Shown here: piece by piece, positions 16,455-25,294 of the stretch | Layout: each line of letters starts with the position of its first letter | How positions within the stretch are numbered: position 1 is the first letter of the stretch | Origin: Planctomycetota bacterium | GTDB taxonomy: Bacteria; Planctomycetota; B15-G4 | DNA length: 38,467 nt | Direction: 5' to 3' | Assembly (NCBI GenBank): GCA_029259695.1 | Contig: JAJDEQ010000171.1 | Location: 1 to 38,467 of the forward strand | Position numbers and translations under genes: made by a program | The notes under the pieces: model-generated | The model's database searches: none | What the model was told of the DNA's origin: nothing | What the model saw: the letters and a program-made list of their open reading frames with translations, nothing else

Positions 16455-16964
16455 ATGACCCGCGCACGAACGGACGCGATGAGCATCGGGCACCTGGCCG
16501 ATCGTCTGGGTGTGACCCCCAGGGCGCTGCGCTTCTGGGAGGAGCGAGGACTCCTGCCAAGGCCGCTCCGGACCCCCGGGAACGCCCGGCGGTACGACCG
16601 GAGCTTCCTCCGGGCTGCCCAGGGAATCGCCAGTCTGCGAGCAGCCGGGGTTGGCCTGGACGAGATCCTCCGCCTCCAGCGCACCCTCGGTGCTGGGTCT
16701 ACGGCCCGGCTGGGGATGCGAGGCATCGGGCAGTCGTTGGAACAGGTGACGCGTCGACTCGAGGAGCACATCAGGCACTCGCAAGCCCTGCTTCACGAAC
16801 TCCACACGGCCCGGCGTTGTGTGGCGGCTTGTACGGGCTGCGACGGCAAGGCCTTCGACCACGGCTGCATCACGTGCATGGCCGACCTCGCGACACCCGA
16901 GTTGCCCGACTCCCTCAGTTCCCTCCTCCGCGGTGCGACGCGCACCGAACTCGAATCCCACTGA
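16455..16964 (+). CDS. MerR-family regulator with five clustered cysteines
   Basis: 169 residues. Residues 9-50 are the MerR winged HTH (MSIGHLADRLGVTPRALRFW, then EERGLLP...RRYD), followed by a dimer helix. The C-terminal end holds C122-x3-C126-x2-C129-x8-C138-x2-C141 with His136, which should bind a metal or an iron-sulfur cluster. The spacing differs from SoxR (C-x2-C-x-C-x5-C). AGGAG lies 7 bases before the ATG. The gene is 7 bases upstream of a sigma factor gene, so the two are probably co-transcribed, and a palindrome upstream could be its autoregulatory operator. The signal sensed cannot be told. Confidence 0.88.
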   Translation: MTRARTDAMSIGHLADRLGVTPRALRFWEERGLLPRPLRTPGNARRYDRSFLRAAQGIASLRAAGVGLDEILRLQRTLGAGSTARLGMRGIGQSLEQVTRRLEEHIRHSQALLHELHTARRCVAACTGCDGKAFDHGCITCMADLATPELPDSLSSLLRGATRTELESH

Positions 16965-16971
16965 CCCGATC

Positions 16972-18204
16972 ATGAAGAACGAGAAGACCCTGCCCTTCAC
17001 CCCGTCCGAGCGGCGCGAGATCCTGAAGCTCGCTCGCGAGGCGGGCGAGATCAGTTACGACCGGCTGGACCGACTGGTTGTCGAGTCGGCCACCACGGCC
17101 CCGAAGATGCGCGGCCTGCTGCGGTCGCTGCACGGCGTTCGGGTCGCCATCTCTCGTGACCCCAACGACATCCTGCACGAACCGCTCGAGATCGACTTCG
17201 CGCTCGGATCAGGTTCGGACTCGAACCACTTCAACCGCTACGCCGAGCAGGTTCGCCGTCTCCCACGCCTGAACCGCAACCAGGAGCACCTGCTCGCGCG
17301 ACGCTTGGAGTTCGCCCGGGAGCGCCTGCGCGACAGCATTCGCGACATGTCCATCTCGGAGGACCTGCGCGAAACGCTGCTGATGCACGGCGTGAACTGC
17401 GACGAAGACCTCGGCGAGACGAAGAGCGACACGCTTCCCTGCAGCCAGCTCAGTACCGAGACGCGCGAGGCAGCCGCCGAGTACGGACGACTGCGAGAGC
17501 ACTTCGTGCAGCGCAACCTGTACTTGGTCGTGGGCATGGCCTCCGCGTACCGCACGTACGGGCTGCCCATGATGGACCTGATCCAGGAAGGCAATGCCTC
17601 TCTCATCCGCGCGGTCGAGAAGTACGACTGGCGCAAGGACGTCCGCTTCCAGACCTACGCCGCCTTCTGGATTCGTCAGGCGGTCGAGCGGCTGATCACG
17701 GCCAATCGGGGCATCGTGCGCGTGCCGAACTACGTTCAGCAGAAGATGCGCCGACTGCGTCGCGAGGGCAAGCTGCCTCGAAACCACAAGGACATGGACG
17801 CGCGCGACGTCTCGCAGCACTTCGACATGAACCTCAAGACGGCCGTCCACCTGATGGAGACCGACCGGTCGTGGTTCTCGCTCGATATGACCTTCCGCGA
17901 TGACGACAACAACGGCACGCTCGGTTCGACACTCGCAGCAGACGAAGAGGACGAGACGATGTCGAGGGGCGAGTTCGAGTTGCTCGAACGGCGCCTCGAA
18001 GACGTCCTCAAGGAGTGCCTGACCGAGCAGGAGCAGGACATCATCACCATGCGATTCGGGCTCGGCGGGACCAAGCCGCGCACGCTCGATCAGATCGGCG
18101 CACTCATGAGCGTCTCGCGCGAGCGCATCCGCCAGATGCAGGTGAAGGCACTCGACAAGTTGCAGAAGCCTCGCCTCCTGGAGGCCCTCCGGGATTTCCT
18201 CTAA
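16972..18204 (+). CDS. RpoD-family (sigma-70 group 1/2) sigma factor
   Basis: 410 residues. Residues 10-60 resemble region 1.1 (ILKLAREAGEISYDRLDRL). Region 1.2 is near 85-115. Region 2 is full length: RNLYLVVGMASAYRTYGLPM, DLIQEGNASLIRAVEKYD, and RFQTYAAFWIRQAVER for -10 binding and melting. A shortened region 3 follows (NYVQQKMRRLRREG). Region 4 (LTEQEQDIITMRFGLGG; TLDQIGALMSVSRERIRQMQ) carries the -35 HTH. The region 1.1-like start suggests a primary-type or close alternative sigma rather than an ECF factor. The only regulator next to it is the MerR protein; no anti-sigma gene is visible. It is probably not the housekeeping sigma, given its divergent region 3, but that is uncertain. Confidence 0.92.
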   Translation: MKNEKTLPFTPSERREILKLAREAGEISYDRLDRLVVESATTAPKMRGLLRSLHGVRVAISRDPNDILHEPLEIDFALGSGSDSNHFNRYAEQVRRLPRLNRNQEHLLARRLEFARERLRDSIRDMSISEDLRETLLMHGVNCDEDLGETKSDTLPCSQLSTETREAAAEYGRLREHFVQRNLYLVVGMASAYRTYGLPMMDLIQEGNASLIRAVEKYDWRKDVRFQTYAAFWIRQAVERLITANRGIVRVPNYVQQKMRRLRREGKLPRNHKDMDARDVSQHFDMNLKTAVHLMETDRSWFSLDMTFRDDDNNGTLGSTLAADEEDETMSRGEFELLERRLEDVLKECLTEQEQDIITMRFGLGGTKPRTLDQIGALMSVSRERIRQMQVKALDKLQKPRLLEALRDFL

Positions 18205-18253
18205 GATCCGTGACCGCTGATTCTGGGCAACACCGCCCGGTCGAGGAGATGTG

Positions 18254-19252
18254 GTGGCGCCCACGAGCACGATCCGACATGCGACACCGCCCGAGGGCCT
18301 GGGGGCGCCGCGCGAGATCAGCTACCTCCGCGTCTCCGTGACCGACCGGTGCAACCTCCGTTGCGCCTACTGCATGCCGGAAGACCAGGTCTTCTTCGAT
18401 CGGAGCGACCTGCTCACGTTCGAGGAGATCGTGGCGACGGCGCGTGTGCTCGTCGAGCACGGTGTGCGCAAGATCCGCCTCACGGGCGGGGAACCCTTGG
18501 TGCGCCGGGATCTGTCCAAGCTGGTCGCCATGCTGAAACGGTTGCCGGGCCCGCCGCAGGTGGCGATGACGACGAACGCCATGCTCCTCGGGCGGCAGGC
18601 GGGTGCGCTGCGGGATGCGGGGCTCGATCGCCTCAATGTGAGTCTCGACACACTGGACCCGGAGCGCTTCGAGCGCATGGCGAGGCGGCCAGGGCTACCC
18701 GAGGCACTGGCGGGAATCGATGCTGCGCTCACCGCGGGGTTCGGTCGCACCAAGATCAACACCGTCGTGATGGGCGGCGTGAACGACGACGAGATCGGCG
18801 ACCTGTTGGACTTTGGCGCTGAACGAGGCATCGAGTCACGCTTCATCGAGTTCATGCCGTTGACCTCGAACCAGTACGGGATCGACGCCGAACGGGTGCC
18901 GCTCGCTGAGATCCGACGGCGGGTCGAGGAGCACGTGGGAGGGCTGGTCGCGCGCCCGCGTGGCAGCGGCCCGGCGGAGACCTATTCGCGACGTGACACG
19001 GGGGGCAAGGTGGGCATCATCGCTGCCATCTCGCTCCCGTTCTGCGAGACCTGCAATCGGATCCGCCTCACGGCGACGGGCGTGCTGCGCTCGTGCCTGT
19101 TCGAGGGCGGCGAAGTCGTGATCCGCGACCTGGTCCGGTCCGGGAAGGGCATCGAACCGGGTCTGGTGGATGCTCTCGATTACCTGCGCCGCGTGAAGCC
19201 GCCGGTTCACGATGGTGTCGGGCACGTGCAGATGAACCAGGTGGGAGGCTGA
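18254..19252 (+). CDS. moaA: GTP 3',8-cyclase MoaA (molybdenum cofactor biosynthesis)
   Basis: 332 residues. A radical SAM enzyme that, with MoaC, turns GTP into cyclic pyranopterin monophosphate, the first step of molybdopterin synthesis. The SAM-cluster motif C33-NLR-C37-AY-C40 and the second cluster C264-x2-C267-x13-C281 are both present, as are RLTGGEPLVR and the C-terminal Gly-Gly that is needed for activity in the family. GTG at 18254 has GAGGAG 5 bases upstream; GTG 18251 is in frame but too close to it. No other moa genes lie in the window. It starts 49 bases after the sigma gene, so it may share that transcript. Confidence 0.95.
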   Translation: MAPTSTIRHATPPEGLGAPREISYLRVSVTDRCNLRCAYCMPEDQVFFDRSDLLTFEEIVATARVLVEHGVRKIRLTGGEPLVRRDLSKLVAMLKRLPGPPQVAMTTNAMLLGRQAGALRDAGLDRLNVSLDTLDPERFERMARRPGLPEALAGIDAALTAGFGRTKINTVVMGGVNDDEIGDLLDFGAERGIESRFIEFMPLTSNQYGIDAERVPLAEIRRRVEEHVGGLVARPRGSGPAETYSRRDTGGKVGIIAAISLPFCETCNRIRLTATGVLRSCLFEGGEVVIRDLVRSGKGIEPGLVDALDYLRRVKPPVHDGVGHVQMNQVGG

Positions 19253-19280
19253 GGGCCTTCCGCCCGAGAGCCGCCTCAGC
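19248..19280. terminator. Candidate bidirectional terminator between convergent genes
   Basis: GCTGAGG / CCTCAGC form a perfect 7-bp stem with a 19-base loop, spanning the gap between the converging moaA and secreted-protein genes. A smaller alternative stem, GGGC/GCCC, overlaps it. No T-run is seen. Confidence 0.35.
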
Positions 19281-19285
19281 AGGTG

Positions 19286-20782
19286 TCACCCGTCCGCCAG
19301 GGCGCGAAGCCGCTGTAGTTGAGCGCGCCATGATGGAGGTGGGTGGCTGAGGCCTTGCAGGCCCCGCTCGAGCACCATGACCGCGGAGCGATACTCGCCG
19401 ATGCGTTCGCGACGCAGCGCCTTCGCCAGCACCGTCCCGGTGGGTAGCTGACGCGCGAAGGGGCGCGTCGCTCCGAAGAGCCCGGGAAGTGCGGTGAGGG
19501 GGCGGGGCCACTCAGCGAGGAGTTCGGTGATCGCAGGCCGGGAGACGCCGACGTGCGCATAACGCGAGAGTTCGAATCGAGCGATGTGTCGCACATCGCG
19601 GGGTGGGCGCCGGGCCGCCTTCACCACCTGGAGCACGAGCCAGGCTTCGACGCGCTGTGGATGAGCCGCCACGAGTGCCGAGGCGCTGCGCTCGGCGTCG
19701 TCGAGGGCAGCGCGGCGCGTTCGCCCGTCGGCGACCAGGCGCATGACTTCGAGGGTGCCCGTTTCCACGGGATCGCGCGGCATGACCTCGGGAAGAACGG
19801 CCTGACTGAAGAGCAATCCCGTCGCGAGACCGGGAGGAGGGGGCAGGCGATCCTCTTCGGTGGGTCCGTTGGAGCGGGGCATGTCACCCGTCAGCGGCGC
19901 CCATGACGAGTGGCTGGCGGCCAGCCCGTCGAGCCAGGTGACGAGGGCAGCCTGACGAGTTCGGCTCGCCGCGTTCGCGGGTGGTGTCTCGAGCACCGTA
20001 CGCGCCAGCGCCTCGGCGGCCTCGTGCCCTTCAGCCAGGGCGCGCAACGCGGTCAGCTCGTGGCGCGCCTGGCGCTCCGCGTCCGAGCGAGCCGGGATCA
20101 GCGCGTCGTCACGGAGCACCGCCGTCCACAGCGTGCGAGCCAGGGCATCGTGACCGTAGTCGTCGAGGACATCGAGATCGTTGGTGAACAGGGGCATGGC
20201 CTCGAGCGCACGGAAAGCGGCCTGCAGGTCGAGCAGGCGGCGATCTCCGGATGCGCACCATGCGCGGCATCGCGCGGCCACCTGCATCAGTTCGGGGACC
20301 TCGATGCGGCCCGGCTTCCCGAGCGGCGCCGTTGCAAGCAGCAGGACCGCATCGGAGGAACGGACGGCTCGCTCGAGCGCGATCAGGTCGGCCTCGAACG
20401 CTGCAAGGTCCATGACCCGGCTCGTGCGGCTCACGATCGGGCTCGGCGGGGCGCCGGGTTCGATGCCACTCATGAGCGACAGGTCGCCGACGATGGCGAT
20501 GACCGCACGCAGGTCGCGTCTCCCGCTCAGGCGTTGCGCGGCGCCCCCGATGCCCTCCGGGGGCGTGATGATCTCGAAGGTCGAGGGTCCGAAGATGCCG
20601 GTGCCCGACGCGACATCATCGAGCAGTTCCGCAGCTCTCGTGTTCTCGCCAAGTGTGTTCGCCGCGAGCAGGACGATCTTGTCGGCGTGCAACTCCCGGA
20701 ACGGGATCAGCGCGAGCAGGATCGCGCAGGCCATGGATGCGCGACGGGACGGGACCGTCCGCGGCCCGGTGAACGAGCTCAC
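19286..20782 (-). CDS. Secreted protein with SGNH-hydrolase-like traces, unknown function
   Basis: 498 residues. A signal peptide is likely (ACAILLALIPFRELHA, cut after about residue 33). The next 200 residues look alpha/beta (DKIVLLAANTLGENTR; RAVIAIVGDLSL; AVLLLATAPLGKPGR), and LDVLDDYGHDALARTLW resembles the Asp-x-x-His block of SGNH hydrolases. I do not see a clear catalytic Ser block, so this is a weak match. The C-terminal part is helical and TPR-like. The ATG overlaps the stop of the Thr-type sulfatase-fold gene by 4 bases, so the two products probably act in one process outside the membrane. Confidence 0.75.
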   Translation of the reverse strand: MSSFTGPRTVPSRRASMACAILLALIPFRELHADKIVLLAANTLGENTRAAELLDDVASGTGIFGPSTFEIITPPEGIGGAAQRLSGRRDLRAVIAIVGDLSLMSGIEPGAPPSPIVSRTSRVMDLAAFEADLIALERAVRSSDAVLLLATAPLGKPGRIEVPELMQVAARCRAWCASGDRRLLDLQAAFRALEAMPLFTNDLDVLDDYGHDALARTLWTAVLRDDALIPARSDAERQARHELTALRALAEGHEAAEALARTVLETPPANAASRTRQAALVTWLDGLAASHSSWAPLTGDMPRSNGPTEEDRLPPPPGLATGLLFSQAVLPEVMPRDPVETGTLEVMRLVADGRTRRAALDDAERSASALVAAHPQRVEAWLVLQVVKAARRPPRDVRHIARFELSRYAHVGVSRPAITELLAEWPRPLTALPGLFGATRPFARQLPTGTVLAKALRRERIGEYRSAVMVLERGLQGLSHPPPSWRAQLQRLRALADG

Positions 20783-22725
20783 CGTCCTTCGCGCCCCGCG
20801 CCCGGTCCTTCGTTGCCACCGGCGCGCTGCTCACGCAGTTGCTCCAGTGCGCCGCTCTTCAAGCGCTCCTGGTCGATCTCGATGCCTGCCTGCTGACCGA
20901 GGTCGACGAGTTCCCAGATACGCCAGCCGATCCGCGGCCACCACTGCTGGCCGTCTTCGCCTTGCGCGGTCAGCCAGGTCGTGTAGCGCAATCCTGCGTC
21001 CTCGAGGCGCTGCTTGAGGTCCTCGGGCGTCTTGCCGGCTCGGAGCGCGAGTCGGAGCTCGTGCACGTCGCCGTCGACTGCCCGGACCTCCGACATGTCC
21101 GGCGCGCGGTGCGGGTTGCGTAGGGCCTCGCGCATCGCCTTCGACATGCCGATGTACGACTGCTTGTCGCCGCTGGTCAGGTAGCCGAGTTGCGCGAGTT
21201 GCTGCTCGACGTGCGGATCGCGCGGCGGCGGCTCGGCGTCGACATCGAACAACTCGACGTAGATGTCGTTCGATCGCGCCTGTGCCTCGAGCAGGAAACC
21301 GCGCATGTTCTCGACGAGTTCGGGCTCCTGCTGCGAGAGATCGTTCTGTTCGAGGGGGTCGTTGGCGCGCAGGTAGAGCCGGTCGTGGTGCGGCAGGGCA
21401 TCCTTCACGGCGAGCGGGTCGCCCTCGATGTCGTAGGTGAGTTCGATCTGGGGGCCATCCGGGTGGCCCAGTTTGTACGCCGTCCCGAACTCGGCGCGCT
21501 GCGGGTTGGGTGGCGACATGACGCCGAGGTGCGAACATGCGACGGCATCGGCGTGTCGCCCGAGAGGCGAGATGTACTTGTAGCCGTTGCGGACGAGGTA
21601 GTAGCTCTCCGTGTTGGTCGAGTACCCCAGCAGGTAGTTGCGCTGGCGCCGGCTGCCCCCGGCCAGCCCGAAGAGGCTCTCGCCCTGCATGTGCTGGTCC
21701 GGATCGATGTCGAAGACGTCCAGCACGGTGGGCGCCACGTCGAGCAGGTCGACCGTCGTGCCGATGCGACGGCTCCCGAACTCCCCGCTGGGGAAGCGAA
21801 TCACCATCGGGATCGACACCTCATCGTTGGTCAACCCGATGCCGTGACCTACGTGCAGCCCACGATCGAACATCGACTCCCCGTGATCCGAGGTGATGAT
21901 GATCAACGCGTCTTCGAGCCGCCCGGCATCCCGAAGCTGGTCGAGGATCTCGCCCACGCCCCGATCGGCCTCGTGCACGCCGGCGTCGTAGGCATTCAGC
22001 AGCTCGCCGATGCGATCGTACTTCGTGATCTCCATCTTCTTCTGTTGATGGAAGAAGTTGGCCCGGAACAGGAAGTGGTCGTCGGCGCCGGGGGAGACTC
22101 CACGTTCCCCGAAGCGCTCGATGATGTCCTCGTCGCCGTCGGTGAACGGTGCGTGGACGTCGAACGTGTGCACGAGCAGGAAGTAGTCCTCGTCCTCGTG
22201 TTCCTCCATCCAATCGGTCACCCGGGGCAGGATGCGGCGGAAGCCGTTGGGGCCGTCGATGTTGCGCTCGTCGTCGAACGTCTCGAAACCGTGTTCGAGG
22301 CCCCACGACCCGCGCATGAAGCCGCCGTCCGTGAAGGCCGCCGTACGGAAGCCGGCTTCCTGCATGTGCTCGGCCAGCGTCTTGACGTGCTTCGAGAGCG
22401 CGGCCGACTCACGCCTGACTCCGTGAGCGACCACGTCGAGGCCGGTGAGCAGCGACATGTGGCTGGGCAGCGTCCAGGGTGCCGGTGCCAGCACGTCTTC
22501 GAACACGACGGAGCTCAGCGCGAGTTCGTCGATCACCGGCGACACGTCCGGCGAGTTGCCGTAGACACCCAGTCGGTCGGGGCGAAGCGTGTCGAGGCTG
22601 ATCAGGACGACGGTGCGCGGCCCGCTCCCGGACGTCGGGGGCGCCTCCGTGCCGCATCCGATCACCACCGTGAGGGCCGCGATCGCCGCGGCGAACATGG
22701 GGAGCGAGAGTCGAGGGTGGCGCAT
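20779..22725 (-). CDS. Sulfatase-fold lipoprotein with Thr in the nucleophile position
   Basis: 648 residues. Signal peptide with lipobox VIGC24, so probably lipid-anchored. The alkaline-phosphatase superfamily core follows: LISLDTLRPDRLGVYG (metal Asp45), PWTLPSHMSLLTG, and ITSDHGESM (D280, H281). In true sulfatases the nucleophile motif is C/S-x-P-x-R, with Cys or Ser made into formylglycine. Here it reads T85-L-P-S-H, so formylglycine cannot form. Thr nucleophiles are known in alkaline-phosphatase-superfamily phospho-transferases and phosphodiesterases, including LtaS and EptA-like enzymes. It may therefore act on phosphoesters or move phosphoethanolamine- or phosphoglycerol-type groups. 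The C-terminal 150 residues are helical and unrecognised. It is coupled to the gene at 19286. Confidence 0.85.
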   Translation of the reverse strand: MRHPRLSLPMFAAAIAALTVVIGCGTEAPPTSGSGPRTVVLISLDTLRPDRLGVYGNSPDVSPVIDELALSSVVFEDVLAPAPWTLPSHMSLLTGLDVVAHGVRRESAALSKHVKTLAEHMQEAGFRTAAFTDGGFMRGSWGLEHGFETFDDERNIDGPNGFRRILPRVTDWMEEHEDEDYFLLVHTFDVHAPFTDGDEDIIERFGERGVSPGADDHFLFRANFFHQQKKMEITKYDRIGELLNAYDAGVHEADRGVGEILDQLRDAGRLEDALIIITSDHGESMFDRGLHVGHGIGLTNDEVSIPMVIRFPSGEFGSRRIGTTVDLLDVAPTVLDVFDIDPDQHMQGESLFGLAGGSRRQRNYLLGYSTNTESYYLVRNGYKYISPLGRHADAVACSHLGVMSPPNPQRAEFGTAYKLGHPDGPQIELTYDIEGDPLAVKDALPHHDRLYLRANDPLEQNDLSQQEPELVENMRGFLLEAQARSNDIYVELFDVDAEPPPRDPHVEQQLAQLGYLTSGDKQSYIGMSKAMREALRNPHRAPDMSEVRAVDGDVHELRLALRAGKTPEDLKQRLEDAGLRYTTWLTAQGEDGQQWWPRIGWRIWELVDLGQQAGIEIDQERLKSGALEQLREQRAGGNEGPGAGREGR

Positions 22726-22846
22726 GGCGTGGATCGGTGGGGGCGACGGACCAACGCCCTAGCCTAGCCCGCCTCCGGCCGCGGTGCGACCCGCCCCACC
22801 CCCAGCGCCCCCGCCCCGCTGCGAAGCCCCTGCGACACGCAGTCGC

Positions 22847-23815
22847 TCAGATCCCCTTGCGCAACCAGCGGTCCACCGGCCGGAACCACCAGCGCAGGCT
22901 GAAGTTGGCGCCGAGGTACTGTGCCCAGTTCTCGTACAGGGCCAGCTTGTCGGCCCACTCCGCCCACAGCTGCCGTGTCGTGGCGTCCACGTCCGTCTTG
23001 GTCTCGACCAGGTGACCGTAGTGGGCTCGCGCCGCCTCCACGTTCTGCTGGATCAGCCGGCGATGAGGCACCATCTGCAGGTCGACGAGGCGCCGCAGGT
23101 TGCTGTGGTCGCAGTAGATCCGGCGACCCTCGTCCCAGGCGGCGCGACTGTGGCTGTGCTCGACGACCGCCGTGGGGACGAAGGCGATCTGCCCTCCGTT
23201 GCGGATGATGCGGGCCGCCCAGGCCACGTCCTCGCCGAACGGCAGTTTCTCGAAACGGTAGCGTTCCCAGGCCGAGCGACGCATGCACGCGATCACGTGG
23301 TCGTAGCGGATCAGCGCGAGGCGCTCGAGCGGTTCCATCTCGCTCCACGACGTGTCCTCGATGCGCTGCAGCGTGGGCTCGGTGCCGCCGGCCCAGTTCC
23401 CGATGCGTTCGGCCAGCACGGGGTGACAACCCGGGAGCGGTTGCTGCCGACCGTAGGTCGCCGCGACGTCGGGGTTCGCGTCCAGCGTCTCGCAGAGCTC
23501 GCGCGCCACGGTGGTCGACAGCGGGACGGCGTCCTGCACGCTGAGGATCACGTAGTCGGTCGTGGTGGCCGCGACGGCGCGGTTGCGTGTCTCACCGTGG
23601 TTGAAGTGCCGCGGTGCGATCGCGATCGTGCGTCCGCCCGCGCGGCGAATCGCGTCCAGCGTGCCGTCCTGGCTGCCCGAGTCGGGGCACATGATGTCGA
23701 GCGTGCCCACGTCGGTCTGGGCGCGCCACATCTCCAGGCACTCCTCGAAGCGCTCGCCGCCGTTCAGGGTCGGGATGACCAGCGACACGCGACCCTCGAG
23801 CGGGCTGTCGCTCAA
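22847..23815 (-). CDS. Glycosyltransferase family 2 (rhamnosyltransferase-like)
   Basis: 322 residues, GT-A fold. It has SLVIPTLNGGERFEECLEMW, IMCPDSGSQDGT (in place of the usual 'DSSS.DGT'), APRHFNHGETRNRAV, which is a hallmark of the rhamnosyltransferase branch of GT2, and FGEDVAWAARIIRNGG with the catalytic ED. The donor is likely a deoxy-sugar nucleotide, but this is inferred from the family. Its ATG overlaps the stop of the FAD enzyme by 4 bases. A small perfect 5-bp hairpin (22832-22846) follows its stop. Confidence 0.88.
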   Translation of the reverse strand: MSDSPLEGRVSLVIPTLNGGERFEECLEMWRAQTDVGTLDIMCPDSGSQDGTLDAIRRAGGRTIAIAPRHFNHGETRNRAVAATTTDYVILSVQDAVPLSTTVARELCETLDANPDVAATYGRQQPLPGCHPVLAERIGNWAGGTEPTLQRIEDTSWSEMEPLERLALIRYDHVIACMRRSAWERYRFEKLPFGEDVAWAARIIRNGGQIAFVPTAVVEHSHSRAAWDEGRRIYCDHSNLRRLVDLQMVPHRRLIQQNVEAARAHYGHLVETKTDVDATTRQLWAEWADKLALYENWAQYLGANFSLRWWFRPVDRWLRKGI

Positions 23816-25200
23816 AGGGCCGGCCCTCCGCCTCGTCCGTTCCCGCCTCCCGTGTCACCCGTTGGTGCGCCGAGCTCTCCGCCACCCTTGCCGAGCACGG
23901 GCGCGAGGCGCGCGTGCAGGTCGAGGCACTGGGCCAGGCACTGATCCGAGTTGTGGTACTCGTAGCGCCCGAAGCGGCCGAGCGCGTGGAATCCCTCGAG
24001 CCCATCGCAGGCCGCGAGGACGGCGTTGCGCTTCGTGTCGAACTCGAGGTCGTAGAAGATGTACGAGACCGGGTTCACGTGACCGTCCGAGACGATCACC
24101 TGGTCGGCATCGAGCAACCCGGCGTCGCCGAGTTGCCGCGCGAGTGCCTTCTGCCCCGCCTGGGTGACGTCGGGCGCCTCGCCTGCGTAGGTGACCTCGG
24201 CGAGGATCGAGCCCTTTCCGTCGGGCGCGTTGTTGGGGCTGTAGTTCGACAGGTAGGTCATGCGGTTGACCGGCCCCTGCCACGCGTGCGGCAGGTAGAC
24301 CCAGCAATAGGGCCGCACCCACTCGCTCTCGATCCCGAAGATGTACGCCGCGACGCCGCGGTACTGCAGCTTGCGCGCGGCGTCCGCCGCCGCCGGATCC
24401 ATGCCCACGAGCACCTTGGGCAGCGCGTGGAGCGGAATGGTGGAGATCACGTGGTCGTAGGGCTCGCCGTCCACGATCCACTGATCGTCGCGACGCTCGA
24501 TCTGCGTCACGCGGTGGCCGAGGTGGATGCGGTCGCGCACGGGGGCCGCAATGCGCTCGTGGATGTCCGCGAAGCCGTGGTGACTCGGGTAGCGGAAGAC
24601 GCTCTGGTGCGTGTAGCCCTCCGTCGTCGTCCCGAGTGATGCCTTGAGGATGTCCTCGAGCGGTGCTTCGGGGACGCGCCCGGCGATCCACGAGGTGTTC
24701 ATCTGCGAGAGATCGCCCTTCCAGATCTTCTCGTTGTACGGCGTCATGAAGTGCTTCGACGCCCCGGCGCCCATCTTCCACTCGATCCAGTCGCCGAAGT
24801 TGCTCGGCTCGGGCGTCGTCGGGCGCTCCAGGTACGCCCGGATGGCACCTTCGGTGCACTCGAGGTTCGCCTCGAGGGGTAGTTCACCCACGGCGTTCTC
24901 GAACGGGTAGCTCACCCAGTGCTCGCGGTCGTGCATGATCCGCGTGTCGCGCACGATCTCCTGGGTGGGATCGTCGACGAACAGCTCATCCCAGAAGGCC
25001 GCCACCCGGACGTCCTTGGTGTACATGATGTGGCCGCCCGCCAAGTCGAACATGAACCCGTCCACGTCGCGGCTGCGGCACAGGCCGCCGATCTCGTCGT
25101 CGGCCTCGAAGACATCGACGCGATGGCCGTCGGCGGCCAGCAATCGGGCCATCATCAGGCCCGAGGGTCCACCACCGGCAATGGCAATTCGCGCGCTCAT
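23812..25200 (-). CDS. FAD-dependent oxidoreductase, UDP-galactopyranose-mutase-like (second copy)
   Basis: 462 residues. FAD-binding GGGPSGLMMARLL and VDVFEADDEIGGLCRS at the N-terminus; mid-region HFMTPYNEKIWKGDLSQM matches 'PYN.K.W..DL' of its paralogue at 5676-7049, along with NFGDWIEWKMGAG versus NFLDWIHDSFGAG. The two copies are clearly homologous but far from identical, so the duplication is old or the genes came in separately. Family members act on nucleotide sugars or similar substrates. Starting at ATG 25200 places the Rossmann motif 9 residues in, as usual. It is coupled to a GT2, just as the other copy is coupled to a GT4. Confidence 0.86.
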   Translation of the reverse strand: MSARIAIAGGGPSGLMMARLLAADGHRVDVFEADDEIGGLCRSRDVDGFMFDLAGGHIMYTKDVRVAAFWDELFVDDPTQEIVRDTRIMHDREHWVSYPFENAVGELPLEANLECTEGAIRAYLERPTTPEPSNFGDWIEWKMGAGASKHFMTPYNEKIWKGDLSQMNTSWIAGRVPEAPLEDILKASLGTTTEGYTHQSVFRYPSHHGFADIHERIAAPVRDRIHLGHRVTQIERRDDQWIVDGEPYDHVISTIPLHALPKVLVGMDPAAADAARKLQYRGVAAYIFGIESEWVRPYCWVYLPHAWQGPVNRMTYLSNYSPNNAPDGKGSILAEVTYAGEAPDVTQAGQKALARQLGDAGLLDADQVIVSDGHVNPVSYIFYDLEFDTKRNAVLAACDGLEGFHALGRFGRYEYHNSDQCLAQCLDLHARLAPVLGKGGGELGAPTGDTGGGNGRGGGPAL

Positions 25201-25207
25201 GGCGTCA

Positions 25208-25236
25208 TTCTTCCCGCGCCGGACGACGTCTACAAT
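25208..25236 (+). promoter_or_regulatory. Candidate promoter for the secreted-protein/MATE/dehydrogenase genes
   Basis: TACAAT (25231-25236) is a five-of-six match to the -10 consensus; 17 bases upstream is a poor -35, TTCTTC. The start site would be near 25243, about 50 bases before the GTG at 25295. Confidence 0.45.
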
Positions 25237-25294
25237 CTCCGATCCCCTCAGTGGAGCCACCGATCCGGCTCCGTGCCGCCCCGGGAGACCTCGC

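Noticed and set aside
22450..22490. Formylglycine sulfatase signature
   Set aside because: The position of Cys/Ser is Thr and the following Arg is His, so it is not a formylglycine sulfatase.
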